From the NCBI GenBank assembly GCA_012735335.1, contig JAAYHO010000106.1, forward strand, positions 1 to 5,400: a stretch of 5,400 nt of DNA. Reading direction: 5' to 3'. Origin of the DNA: Gammaproteobacteria bacterium. Its GTDB lineage: Bacteria; Pseudomonadota; Gammaproteobacteria; Pseudomonadales; Pseudomonadaceae. The notes under the pieces are model-generated. The model was not told the origin of the DNA and did no database searches. It was given only the letters and a program-made list of their open reading frames with translations. How positions within the stretch are numbered: the first letter of the stretch is position 1; every line of letters begins with the position of its first letter. Shown piece after piece: positions 1 to 5,215 of the stretch. Made by a program: the position numbers and the translations under genes.

Positions 1-622
1 CGCCATGCTCGTCCTTCAGGGGATAGGGCAGGCGGCAGGCCTGGGAGCAGTCGCCCCGGTTGGCACTGCGGCCGGTCTGGGCGTGGGAGATGTTGCACTG
101 CCCGGAGAAGGCCACGCACAGGGCCCCGTGGATAAAGAATTCGAGGGTCGAATCGACCTTGTCATGGATGGCGCGGATCTGCTGCAGGTTCAGTTCCCGG
201 GCCAGTACCAGCTGGGAGAAGCCGACCTGGTCGAGGAACATGGCCTTGTCCAGGGTGCGGATATCGCACTGGGTACTGGCGTGGATCTCGATCGGCGGAA
301 TGTCCATTTCCATGATGCCCATGTCCTGCACGATCAGCGCATCCACCCCGGCGTCGTACAGCTGGTGGATCAGCTGCCGGGCTGGCTCCAGTTCATCGTC
401 ATGCAGAATGGTGTTGAGCGTGACGAAGATGCGGACATGGAACAGCCGGGCAAAGCGCACCAGCTCGGCGATATCCGCCAGGCTATTCTCGGCATTGTGC
501 CGGGCACCGAAACTCGGGCCGCCGATATACACCGCATCGGCGCCGTGCAGAATGGCCTCGCGGGCAATGGCAACATCCCGGGCCGGGCTGAGCAGTTCCA
601 GGTGATGTTTGGGTAGGGACAT
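1..622 (-). CDS. rlhA: RlhA (YdcP), 23S rRNA 5-hydroxycytidine synthase, N-terminal part
   Basis: Partial gene: 207 codons run from an ATG at 622 to the left window edge without a stop. RlhA belongs to the U32 'peptidase' family. In E. coli it is required for 5-hydroxylation of C2501 in 23S rRNA, near the peptidyl-transferase centre; despite the family name it is not known as a protease there. Visible here are the opening ELLSPARD (residues 9-16), GADAVYIGG (27-35), HASTQCDIRT (114-123), and the U32 signature at 161-180 (E-x-F then HGALC, SGQC and S). Four cysteines, C169, C176, C192 and C196, resemble the iron-sulfur ligands of U32 relatives such as UbiU/UbiV; this role is inferred. RSANRGDCSQACRLPY (185-200) agrees closely with recalled E. 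coli YdcP and poorly with TrhP (YegQ), which decides the paralogue. The complete protein should be about 650 residues, so the C-terminal two thirds are missing. The start fits the family but has no clear Shine-Dalgarno sequence. Confidence 0.9.
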   Translation of the reverse strand, partial: MSLPKHHLELLSPARDVAIAREAILHGADAVYIGGPSFGARHNAENSLADIAELVRFARLFHVRIFVTLNTILHDDELEPARQLIHQLYDAGVDALIVQDMGIMEMDIPPIEIHASTQCDIRTLDKAMFLDQVGFSQLVLARELNLQQIRAIHDKVDSTLEFFIHGALCVAFSGQCNISHAQTGRSANRGDCSQACRLPYPLKDEHG

Positions 623-653
623 GGCAAGAGACCGCGCTGCTGGAAAACCGCCT

Positions 654-659
654 ATTCTA
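654..659 (-). promoter_or_regulatory. Possible -10 box for rlhA
   Basis: Read on the minus strand this is TAGAAT, one base from the TATAAT consensus, about 31 bp before the rlhA ATG. No convincing -35 hexamer lies 16-18 bp further upstream, so the call is weak. It is inferred from sequence alone. Confidence 0.25.
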
Positions 660-714
660 GCTGGAATGGCAGAGACCTGCACGGAACCGCCACTGAGTGC
701 CGACCAGCGTCACA

Positions 715-754
715 GAGCCCATGGATTACCACGGCCTCCGGCCCCGCAATGACG
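715..754 (-). repeat. Orphan half copy of the palindromic repeat, inverted
   Basis: Read on the minus strand, this stretch begins CGTCATTGCG and ends GTAATCCATGGGC. It therefore matches the left arm, and part of the inner loop, of the two full copies at 819-903 and 979-1074, but in the opposite orientation. The middle differs: a small hairpin GGCC-TCC-GGCC (733-743) replaces the GGAGCG..GCGACG segment. No matching second arm is visible, so it is either a truncated element or a shorter subtype. All three copies share the 11-mer AATCCATGGGC. Confidence 0.6.
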
Positions 755-818
755 TTGGTGTGGCGGTCGGGGCTGGTGGGTGTTGGTCATGCTTGGTGGG
801 GCGCCGCTCCACCCCTCT

Positions 819-903
819 GTCATTGCGAGGAGCACAGCGACGCGGCAATCCATGGGCCTTGCAGTCATCGCCTGGTGGATTGCCACGCTTCGCTCGCAAT
901 GAC
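819..903 (+). repeat. Dispersed palindromic repeat, copy 1
   Basis: An 85-bp imperfect inverted repeat. The left arm starts GTCATTGCGAGG (819-830) and ends GGCAATCCA (844-852). The right arm runs TGGATTGCC (876-884) to GCAATGAC (896-903). The loop starts with TGGGCC. Transcribed RNA would fold into one long hairpin. Repeats with these exact ends occur between genes in many unrelated bacteria and are often mis-annotated as short proteins containing peptides such as CEERSDAAIHG. There is no transposase here, so it is a non-autonomous element at most. Confidence 0.85.
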
Positions 904-978
904 GTTGGAGGGATGGTGTCGTTATCAGTCGCGTTGTTCCATTCTCGCATCATTCCCCTGAAGGGATGCCATCCACCA

Positions 979-1074
979 CCCCGTCATTGCGAGGAGCGTA
1001 GCGACGCGGCAATCCATGGGCCACGGCATTCCCCGCCCGTACTGGATTGCCGCGCTTCGCTCGCAATGACGGGG
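979..1074 (+). repeat. Dispersed palindromic repeat, copy 2, next to the CHAD gene stop
   Basis: Second full copy, in the same orientation as copy 1 and 75 bp from it. The outer ends are perfectly complementary: CCCCGTCATTGCGA (979-992) against TCGCAATGACGGGG (1061-1074). The inner ends GGCAATCCA (1008-1016) and TGGATTGCC (1043-1051) also pair. The arms differ between copies by a few bases, for example GGAGCGTAGCG here and GGAGCACAGCG in copy 1, so the copies have diverged. It lies 7 bp beyond the stop codon of the leftward CHAD gene and could act as its transcript end or 3' stabilising hairpin, although it lacks a T tract. Confidence 0.88.
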
Positions 1075-1081
1075 TCCGGTC

Positions 1082-1888
1082 TTAGCGTTTGCGCTTTGCT
1101 GATTTCTTTTTGCCGGTCTTTTTCTCGTCCCCGCCCGGCAGCTGTCTGGCCAGTTTGCGCAGACGCTTTTCAGCGGCCATCAATTCCTCGGCGGCTGCCT
1201 GGCTCCAGCGTTGTTGCACCACCTTGAGGTCTTTCTCCTGCTGGCTACGCAACAGCCACTGGAAGTGGTCGTGCCAGGCGCCTAGGGCCGCCTGGACTTT
1301 CTTCAGGGTATTGCTGGCATCAGCAGAAAGCGGCGAGAGGGAAGGGAAGGCGTCGGTCAGGTAGCGGGTGCGCTTGACCAGAATGCGCAGCTGATGCCGA
1401 TCATAAGCGGGATCATCTATCGCCTTGTCCAGCTTGCTGACCTGCTTTTCCACCGCCAGACGAATGGTGCGTTTCAGCTCCTTTGAGTTGCTGCCCAGCT
1501 CGGACTGCTGGAAGGCCTCGGGCCACTGGCGCAGTGCGTCGAACAACAGCTGCAGCTCGGCTGAGGCGATGATCTGCTGGTAGTCCTGCTGCAAGCGATC
1601 CCGTCTGCGCTTGGCCAGAATCGGGTGGCGTTGCTCCTGCAGCTCGACGGCCAGGACTTCCAGATCCCGGGTCGGGGTGGTCAGGCGGCCGACTGCCGCA
1701 GCGGTTTCGCGCAGGGGCCGGTTTTCCGGCAGTGCGCGCAGCGGGGCGATCAGGCTGCGGATGCGGCGTACCGCAATACGCAGATCATGCAGGGCTTCGC
1801 CGTCACCCCCTTCCTTCAGGCGGCCAAAGGCCTCCTGCAGTGCCAGCTCGAGATTGCGAATCTCTTTTACGTAACTATCGAGAAACAT
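1082..1888 (-). CDS. CHAD-domain protein with basic C-terminal tail
   Basis: A 268-residue, all-helical CHAD-domain protein, the family of conserved-histidine helical domains shown in several bacteria to bind inorganic polyphosphate; the role of this member is unknown. Visible hallmarks are the first histidine motif HDLRIAVRRIRS (34-45), TPTRDLEVL (71-79), a second motif HQLRILVKRTRYL (165-177), and LGAWHDH (202-208). Positively charged residues line the repeats, as expected for a polyanion binder. There is no CYTH/thiamine-triphosphatase domain in front, unlike YgiF-type fusions, so this is a stand-alone CHAD protein. The tail at 256-268 is almost all Lys and Arg. The start at 1888 is chosen because AGGTGG sits 8-9 bases upstream and homology begins there. 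The frame stays open upstream to 2242, but that part reads through hairpin DNA. It is likely cytoplasmic, with no signal or membrane segment. Confidence 0.85.
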   Translation of the reverse strand: MFLDSYVKEIRNLELALQEAFGRLKEGGDGEALHDLRIAVRRIRSLIAPLRALPENRPLRETAAAVGRLTTPTRDLEVLAVELQEQRHPILAKRRRDRLQQDYQQIIASAELQLLFDALRQWPEAFQQSELGSNSKELKRTIRLAVEKQVSKLDKAIDDPAYDRHQLRILVKRTRYLTDAFPSLSPLSADASNTLKKVQAALGAWHDHFQWLLRSQQEKDLKVVQQRWSQAAAEELMAAEKRLRKLARQLPGGDEKKTGKKKSAKRKR

Positions 1889-2089
1889 GGCCCATCCACC
1901 TGATTGTGAATCGAACTCGGTAAGGCTAGCAGAGAACAAGCGAAGCGTGGTGACAGCCTTATTACCGGTTGTTGCCCGCCCGGGCAGGCCGTGGAGCAAA
2001 GCCCGTCGGCGAGCAGGCGTTCGCCAACCCCGGGTTGGTATGGAGTGCCGGGCTCCATCCCGGCAAATTGGGGGAAGGGGCGCTGGGAA

Positions 2090-2169
2090 GGACGAGCACC
2101 AGCTCGTCCGCAGGCTACCGGCAAGCACAGAGGGTGCGGGCTGACGCCGCTCATCGAGCTGGTGCTCGA
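2090..2169. repeat. Pair of hairpins that are inverted copies of one 14-mer
   Basis: GGACGAGC-ACCA-GCTCGTCC (2090-2109) is a perfect 8-bp stem. CGAGCACCAGCTCG inside it (2093-2106) recurs as its exact reverse complement at 2155-2168, which forms its own 6-bp stem (2154-2169). Each unit can fold alone, or the two can pair with each other across 48 bp. Two inverted palindromic units close together is the layout of a bacterial BIME. Confidence 0.6.
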
Positions 2170-2192
2170 CGGTCCCAGGGCTCGCTGGGGGT

Positions 2193-2224
2193 GCAGCGCA
2201 CCTGCGCTGCGCCTGCCGACAGGC
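2193..2224. repeat. Tandem hairpins just downstream of norR
   Basis: GCAGCGCA-CC-TGCGCTGC (2193-2210) is a perfect 8-bp stem. It is followed directly by GCCTG-CCGA-CAGGC (2211-2224). They start 33 bp after the norR stop codon and are the best candidates for its transcript end or 3' protection, but no T run follows on the minus strand. Confidence 0.45.
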
Positions 2225-2256
2225 AATGGCGAGAAAGGCCATAGGTGAGCAGGTGC

Positions 2257-3810
2257 CTACACCCCCAGGCGCTTTATCAGCCGGGAAAAGTTGCCGCGGT
2301 CAATGCCCAGTGCCTGGGCGGCACGGCTCTGGTTATTGTCGTACCGGGCCAGGGTGTGACGGATCAGTTGTACCTGGAACTCATCGGTGGCTTCACGCAG
2401 GGTCTGTTCGTCAGCGGGCTGCTCTGTTGCCGGGGGATGGGTCGGCATGACCGGCTTGTCAGGCGGGGCCAGCGCCGGTATCCCTTGCAAGTCCAGTAGC
2501 CCGGCCGTCAGGGTCAGCAAGCGGCGGCTGCCGTCCTGTCCGGTCTGGGCCTTGAGCACGGCGCGACTGATCAGGTGTTCAAGCTCGCGCACATTACCAG
2601 GCCAGGGGTAGGTCAGCAGCGCCTCTCTGGCGCTGGCATCCAGACGCAGCCCGCGCAAACCGAGGCGTCGACGATTCTGCTCGAGAAAATGCCCGGCCAG
2701 CAGCAACACATCCTTGTGTCGCTCGCGCAGGTTGGGTACGGCGATCGGGTAGACGCCCAGCCGGTGGTACAGATCGGCACGGAAGCGCCCCTCGGCCACT
2801 TCCCGCTGCAGGTCCCGGTTACTGGCGGCAATGATCCGTACATCCACCTGGTGATGACTGTCGCTGCCCAGGCGCTGCACTTCACCACTTTGCAGGGCGC
2901 GCAGCAGCTTGGGTTGCACCGTCAGTGGCAGTTCACCGACTTCGTCAAGAAACAGGGTGCCGCCGTGGGCCAGCTCGAACTTGCCGAGCCGGCTCTGCAT
3001 GGCGCCGGAGAAGGCGCCGCGGGTATGGCCGAACAGCTCGCTTTCCACCAGATTTTCCGGCAGCGCCGCACAGTTCAGGTAGATCAGCGGAGCCTGAGCG
3101 CGGTTGGACAGGGCATGCACCCGCCGTGCGACCAGTTCCTTGCCGACCCCGGTCTCGCCGGTGATCAGTACCGCCAGATCGGAGCGGGCGACCATATCTA
3201 TTTCCTGCTGCAACTGCGTCATGGCGCGGCTGCGCCCGATCAGCTCCTGCTGCCCGTCAGCAACCAGGGCTCGGGTCATGGCCTGATGGTGCTCGGTACG
3301 GCTCTGCAGCTGGCTGGTCAGCTCGGTGACCCGGATAACCGCCTCGCTCAACCGGGCCAGATAGCGCAATTGGCCCGGGTCGACCCGGTCGAAGGCATTG
3401 GCATTCAGCGCATCCAGGGTGAGCACGCCCCAGGGCGCGCCCTGCAGATAGAGCGCAATGCCCAGGCAATCATGCACATGCAGATCACCCTCCACCGCAT
3501 GCAGCAGGCCGTCGTAAGGGTCAGGCAGCGGGGAGTCCGCAGCAAAACGGACCGGTTCGGGGTTGAGCAGAATCCTCGCCAGACGGGGGTGATCCTCGAT
3601 CACGAAATGCCGACCGAGGGTGTCGATACTCAGGCCATCCACCGCCATCGGGATCAGCTCATCCCCACGCAGCTGCAGCAGGGCACAGGCATCGCAGGGC
3701 AGAACCTGACGAATGGTCGCCAGCAACTGGCCGAAGCGCTCGGCTGGCGGCATGTCGCGGGCCAGGTCGGTGATCACGCCCAGCAGAGGGTAGCTCTTGC
3801 CAGTTGTCAT
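2257..3810 (-). CDS. norR: NorR/FhpR, NO-sensing sigma-54-dependent activator
   Basis: A 517-residue bacterial enhancer-binding protein that senses nitric oxide and activates sigma-54 RNA polymerase at NO-detoxification genes. The N-terminal GAF domain (about 10-165) keeps R76, D97, D100, C115 and D133, which line up with E. coli NorR R75, D96, D99, C113 and D131, residues implicated in the non-haem iron NO sensor. The AAA+ domain (about 190-425) has Walker A GETGVGKE (218-225), Walker B LFLDE (286-290) and FRADLYHRL (343-351). The sigma-54 contact loop reads GAFSGA (265-270) instead of GAFTGA. A Fis-type helix-turn-helix ends the protein (about 470-517), after a Pro-rich linker. Length is near the roughly 504 residues of E. 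coli NorR. It is divergent from the flavohemoglobin gene, the arrangement called fhpR-fhp in Pseudomonas. The ATG at 3810 fits the family start; its ribosome site is weak. A NorR box overlaps the start codon, implying autoregulation. Confidence 0.95.
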   Translation of the reverse strand: MTTGKSYPLLGVITDLARDMPPAERFGQLLATIRQVLPCDACALLQLRGDELIPMAVDGLSIDTLGRHFVIEDHPRLARILLNPEPVRFAADSPLPDPYDGLLHAVEGDLHVHDCLGIALYLQGAPWGVLTLDALNANAFDRVDPGQLRYLARLSEAVIRVTELTSQLQSRTEHHQAMTRALVADGQQELIGRSRAMTQLQQEIDMVARSDLAVLITGETGVGKELVARRVHALSNRAQAPLIYLNCAALPENLVESELFGHTRGAFSGAMQSRLGKFELAHGGTLFLDEVGELPLTVQPKLLRALQSGEVQRLGSDSHHQVDVRIIAASNRDLQREVAEGRFRADLYHRLGVYPIAVPNLRERHKDVLLLAGHFLEQNRRRLGLRGLRLDASAREALLTYPWPGNVRELEHLISRAVLKAQTGQDGSRRLLTLTAGLLDLQGIPALAPPDKPVMPTHPPATEQPADEQTLREATDEFQVQLIRHTLARYDNNQSRAAQALGIDRGNFSRLIKRLGV

Positions 3811-3817
3811 ATATACA
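3805..3817. promoter_or_regulatory. NorR box 1, overlapping the norR start codon
   Basis: TGT-CATATAT-ACA fits the GT-N7-AC pattern of NorR sites. The norR initiation codon (3808-3810, minus strand) lies inside it. Its right half TATACA is identical to that of boxes 2 and 3. The distance to the predicted fhp start is about 120 bp, within enhancer range. The position suggests that bound NorR would also hinder its own expression. Confidence 0.7.
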
Positions 3818-3824
3818 GCTCTGA

Positions 3825-3837
3825 TGTTCTTTATACA
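3825..3837. promoter_or_regulatory. NorR box 2
   Basis: TGT-TCTTTAT-ACA, again TGT-N7-ACA with right half TATACA. Its centre is 20 bp from box 1 and 26 bp from box 3. E. coli norVW needs three such sites for NorR activation, so the number found here matches what is known of the family. Confidence 0.75.
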
Positions 3838-3850
3838 GCGTCAGTGATGT

Positions 3851-3863
3851 TGTTGATTATACA
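3851..3863. promoter_or_regulatory. NorR box 3, nearest to fhp
   Basis: TGT-TGATTAT-ACA, centred about 75 bp upstream of the predicted fhp transcription start, a usual distance for an enhancer-bound sigma-54 activator. On the minus strand it overlaps a perfect TATAAT (3861-3856). Confidence 0.75.
3856..3861 (-). promoter_or_regulatory. Possible norR -10 box inside NorR box 3
   Basis: The minus strand reads TATAAT, a perfect -10 hexamer, 45 bp before the norR start. No good -35 lies at the right spacing (ACTGGG at 17 bp). If real, NorR bound to boxes 1-3 would cover both the promoter and the leader, giving negative autoregulation. A second candidate, TATAAA, is at 3835-3830. Confidence 0.35.
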
Positions 3864-3868
3864 TATTC

Positions 3869-3880
3869 GGGTCGAAACCC
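3869..3880. repeat. Small inverted repeat between NorR boxes and promoter
   Basis: GGGT-CGAA-ACCC, a 4-bp stem with a 4-base loop, lying between box 3 and the sigma-54 promoter, the stretch that must bend during activation. No clear IHF consensus is seen there. Its function is unknown and it may be chance. Confidence 0.3.
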
Positions 3881-3905
3881 CAGTATTCCCGCCATATTCT
3901 GTCTC

Positions 3906-3921
3906 TGGCACGATACATGCT
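3906..3921 (+). promoter_or_regulatory. Sigma-54 promoter of fhp
   Basis: TGGCACGATACATGCT matches the -24/-12 consensus TGGCACG-N4-TTGCW at all positions but one. GG (3907-3908) and GC (3919-3920) are separated by exactly 10 bases. The predicted start of transcription is about 3932, giving a 36-base leader. It goes with the upstream NorR boxes and the divergent sigma-54 activator gene. Confidence 0.88.
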
Positions 3922-3934
3922 CAGGTCTCTCCGG

Positions 3935-3948
3935 TTGATTTGAGTCAA
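3935..3948. promoter_or_regulatory. Candidate FNR/ANR/DNR-type site in the fhp leader
   Basis: TTGAT-TTGA-GTCAA matches nine of ten fixed positions of the TTGAT-N4-ATCAA palindrome. It spans about +4 to +17 from the predicted sigma-54 start, where bound protein would block initiation rather than activate. E. coli hmp is repressed anaerobically by FNR, so repression by an ANR/DNR homologue would make sense. Inferred from one motif; the regulator itself is not in the window. Confidence 0.5.
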
Positions 3949-3967
3949 TTTTAACAAGAGAGAGACC

Positions 3968-5146
3968 ATGCTATCCCAACAGAGTAAAGACATCATCGCC
4001 GCCACCCTGCCAGTCGTCCGTGAGCAGGCTAACGCTATCACCGCAGTATTCTATCCCCTGATGTTCGAGCGCTATCCTGCGGTCAAGGCTTATTTCAACG
4101 AGGCGCATCAGCTTCAGGGCACCCAGCCCCAGGCGCTGGCCAACGCGGTAGTTGCCTATGCTGCCAACCTGGAGCGACTGGAAGTACTGGGCGATGCAGT
4201 GTCACTGATAGTACAGAAGCACGTATCCCTGAATATCCAGCCGGAGCATTATCCGATTGTCGGTGAGTGCCTGCTGGCTGCGATCCGAGAAGTGCTGGGC
4301 GAGGCCGCCAGTGATGAAGTGTTGGGTGCCTGGGGCGAAGCCTACGGCCAGTTGGCGGATATTCTGATCGCCGCCGAAGAGCAGCGTTATCAGCAGAATG
4401 AGCAGAAGGCCGGTGGCTGGCGCGGTGAGCGTCGCTTTACCGTGCAGCGCAAGGAGCGGGAAAGCGAGGTGATCACCTCCTTCTATCTGGTGCCGAGCGA
4501 TGGCGGCGCGCTGGCCGAGTTCATCCCCGGTCAGTTCACCTGTGTGGTGGTCGATATCGATGGCCGCAGCCTGCGCCGCAACTACTCCCTGTCCGACCGT
4601 CCCGGTCAGAGTCACTACCGGATCAGTGTCAAACGCGAGACTGAAGGGGAGGTGTCCAACTTCCTGCATGACCGGCTGGAAGTCGGTGATGAGCTGTGTC
4701 TGACTGCGCCCAGTGGCAACTTCGTGCTGAATCAGCAGCAGCGTCCGCTGGTGCTGCTGACCGGTGGGGTGGGTATCACTCCGGCCATCAGCATGCTGCA
4801 GCCAGCGCTGGAGAGTGGCCGTCAGGTGCACTTCCTGCACGGTGCGTTGAACAGCAGCACCCATGCCTTCCGCGCCCATGTGGATGCACTGGCCGCGCAA
4901 CACGATAATCTCAAGGTCAGCTACGTCTACAGCGATCCGCTGGAGGGTGATCAGGCCCATGAGACCGGTTTCTTCGACCAGCAGAAGCTCAGTGCCATGC
5001 TGCCCGCCAGTACCGATGTGGATGTCTACTTCCTCGGTCCCAAACCCTTCATGCAGAGCTGTCAGAAGCTGCTGAACGAGCTGGGTATTCCGGCGGAGAA
5101 TCAGCGCTATGAGTTCTTTGGGCCGCTGGAGAGTCTGTCGGCCTGA
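3968..5146 (+). CDS. hmp: Flavohemoglobin, nitric oxide dioxygenase (Fhp/Hmp)
   Basis: A 392-residue cytoplasmic flavohemoglobin that converts NO, O2 and NAD(P)H to nitrate. The globin domain (1-140) has the distal Y29 (B10), Q53 (E7) and L57 (E11), the proximal haem ligand H85 (F8), and its partners Y95 and E137, all aligned with E. coli Hmp. The reductase half follows: KAGGW (147-151) links the domains, RNYS (204-207) binds FAD, GGVGITP (266-272) binds NAD(P)H, and YEFFGP (381-386) is the C-terminal motif near the flavin. All catalytic residues are present and the length matches E. coli Hmp (396), so it should be active. The start at 3968 is preceded by a purine-rich AAGAGAGAGA and matches the family N-terminus (MLSQQ). 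It is divergent from its likely regulator norR, with NorR boxes and a sigma-54 promoter between them. A terminator 18 bp after the stop makes it a single-gene transcript. In Pseudomonas the gene is called fhp. Confidence 0.97.
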   Translation: MLSQQSKDIIAATLPVVREQANAITAVFYPLMFERYPAVKAYFNEAHQLQGTQPQALANAVVAYAANLERLEVLGDAVSLIVQKHVSLNIQPEHYPIVGECLLAAIREVLGEAASDEVLGAWGEAYGQLADILIAAEEQRYQQNEQKAGGWRGERRFTVQRKERESEVITSFYLVPSDGGALAEFIPGQFTCVVVDIDGRSLRRNYSLSDRPGQSHYRISVKRETEGEVSNFLHDRLEVGDELCLTAPSGNFVLNQQQRPLVLLTGGVGITPAISMLQPALESGRQVHFLHGALNSSTHAFRAHVDALAAQHDNLKVSYVYSDPLEGDQAHETGFFDQQKLSAMLPASTDVDVYFLGPKPFMQSCQKLLNELGIPAENQRYEFFGPLESLSA

Positions 5147-5163
5147 GATTGAGCAGTAATAAT

Positions 5164-5198
5164 AAAAAGCCTGGAACGCTATCGCGCCTAGGCTTTTT
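5164..5198. terminator. Bidirectional rho-independent terminator
   Basis: AAAAAGCCT (5164-5172) and AGGCTTTTT (5190-5198) are perfectly complementary around a 17-base loop. A run of six T follows on the plus strand, and the A run supplies five T on the minus strand. It begins 18 bp after the fhp stop and ends 18 bp before the stop of the convergent dehydrogenase gene, so it can end both transcripts. Confidence 0.9.
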
Positions 5199-5215
5199 TC
5201 ATGCACTGATAATAA

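Larger units (their letters stand above)
623..1081. other. Gene-free repeat region between rlhA and the CHAD gene
   Basis: No credible gene is present in these 459 bp. The content is the short rlhA leader, a half copy and two full copies of the palindromic repeat, and a GC-rich hairpin at about 796-812 (GTGGGG..CTCCAC, one G-T pair). The open frames that cross it are products of the repeat itself: their peptides follow the palindrome and match no gene family. Both flanking genes point left, so the region holds the 3' end of the CHAD transcript and the rlhA promoter. Confidence 0.7.
1889..2256. other. Hairpin-dense intergenic region between norR and the CHAD gene
   Basis: This 368-bp gap has no supported gene. 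It carries nine short perfect inverted repeats between 1973 and 2224: 1973-1986, 2016-2025, 2024-2038, 2046-2065, 2090-2109, 2154-2169, 2174-2189, 2193-2210 and 2211-2224. None is followed by a T run on the minus strand, so none is a textbook terminator for norR. The CHAD gene promoter must lie near 1889-1970, but no good -35/-10 pair is visible. The density of stems suggests a REP/BIME-like mosaic or a structured RNA; the sequence does not decide. Confidence 0.6.

Noticed and set aside
5..616. 203-codon frame antisense to rlhA
   Set aside because: The minus strand carries clear RlhA homology over the same span, so this is its shadow.
819..1074. CRISPR array
   Set aside because: Only two full units, 85-96 bp long, each an imperfect palindrome with 75 bp between them; not the regular 25-40 bp repeat and spacer pattern.
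697..1227. 176-codon frame crossing the repeats
   Set aside because: Peptides such as CEERSDAAIHG and RASLAMT are the known translation artefacts of this palindromic repeat, and the frame ends inside the CHAD gene on the other strand.
1937..1955. Fragment of the palindromic repeat before the CHAD gene
   Set aside because: AGCGAAGCGTGG matches a 12-base part of a repeat arm (reverse complement of copy 1, right arm), but the flanks do not match, so chance cannot be excluded.
2174..2224. Rho-independent terminator for norR
   Set aside because: Good stems are present but no T run follows on the minus strand.
1889..2242. 118-codon N-terminal extension of the CHAD frame
   Set aside because: It reads through the hairpin-dense spacer, has no family similarity, and a good Shine-Dalgarno with the CHAD homology start lies at 1888.
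3863..3950. IHF site between NorR boxes and the sigma-54 promoter
   Set aside because: Expected for many sigma-54 promoters, but no stretch matches WATCAR-N4-TTR on either strand well enough.
2575..3954. 459-codon frame antisense to norR
   Set aside because: Mirror frame of a GC-rich real gene; composition is Gln/Gly/His/Leu-rich with no recognisable motif, and it runs across the norR-fhp promoter region.
4202..5206. 334-codon frame antisense to fhp
   Set aside because: Shadow of the flavohemoglobin gene; it would also start inside the terminator.
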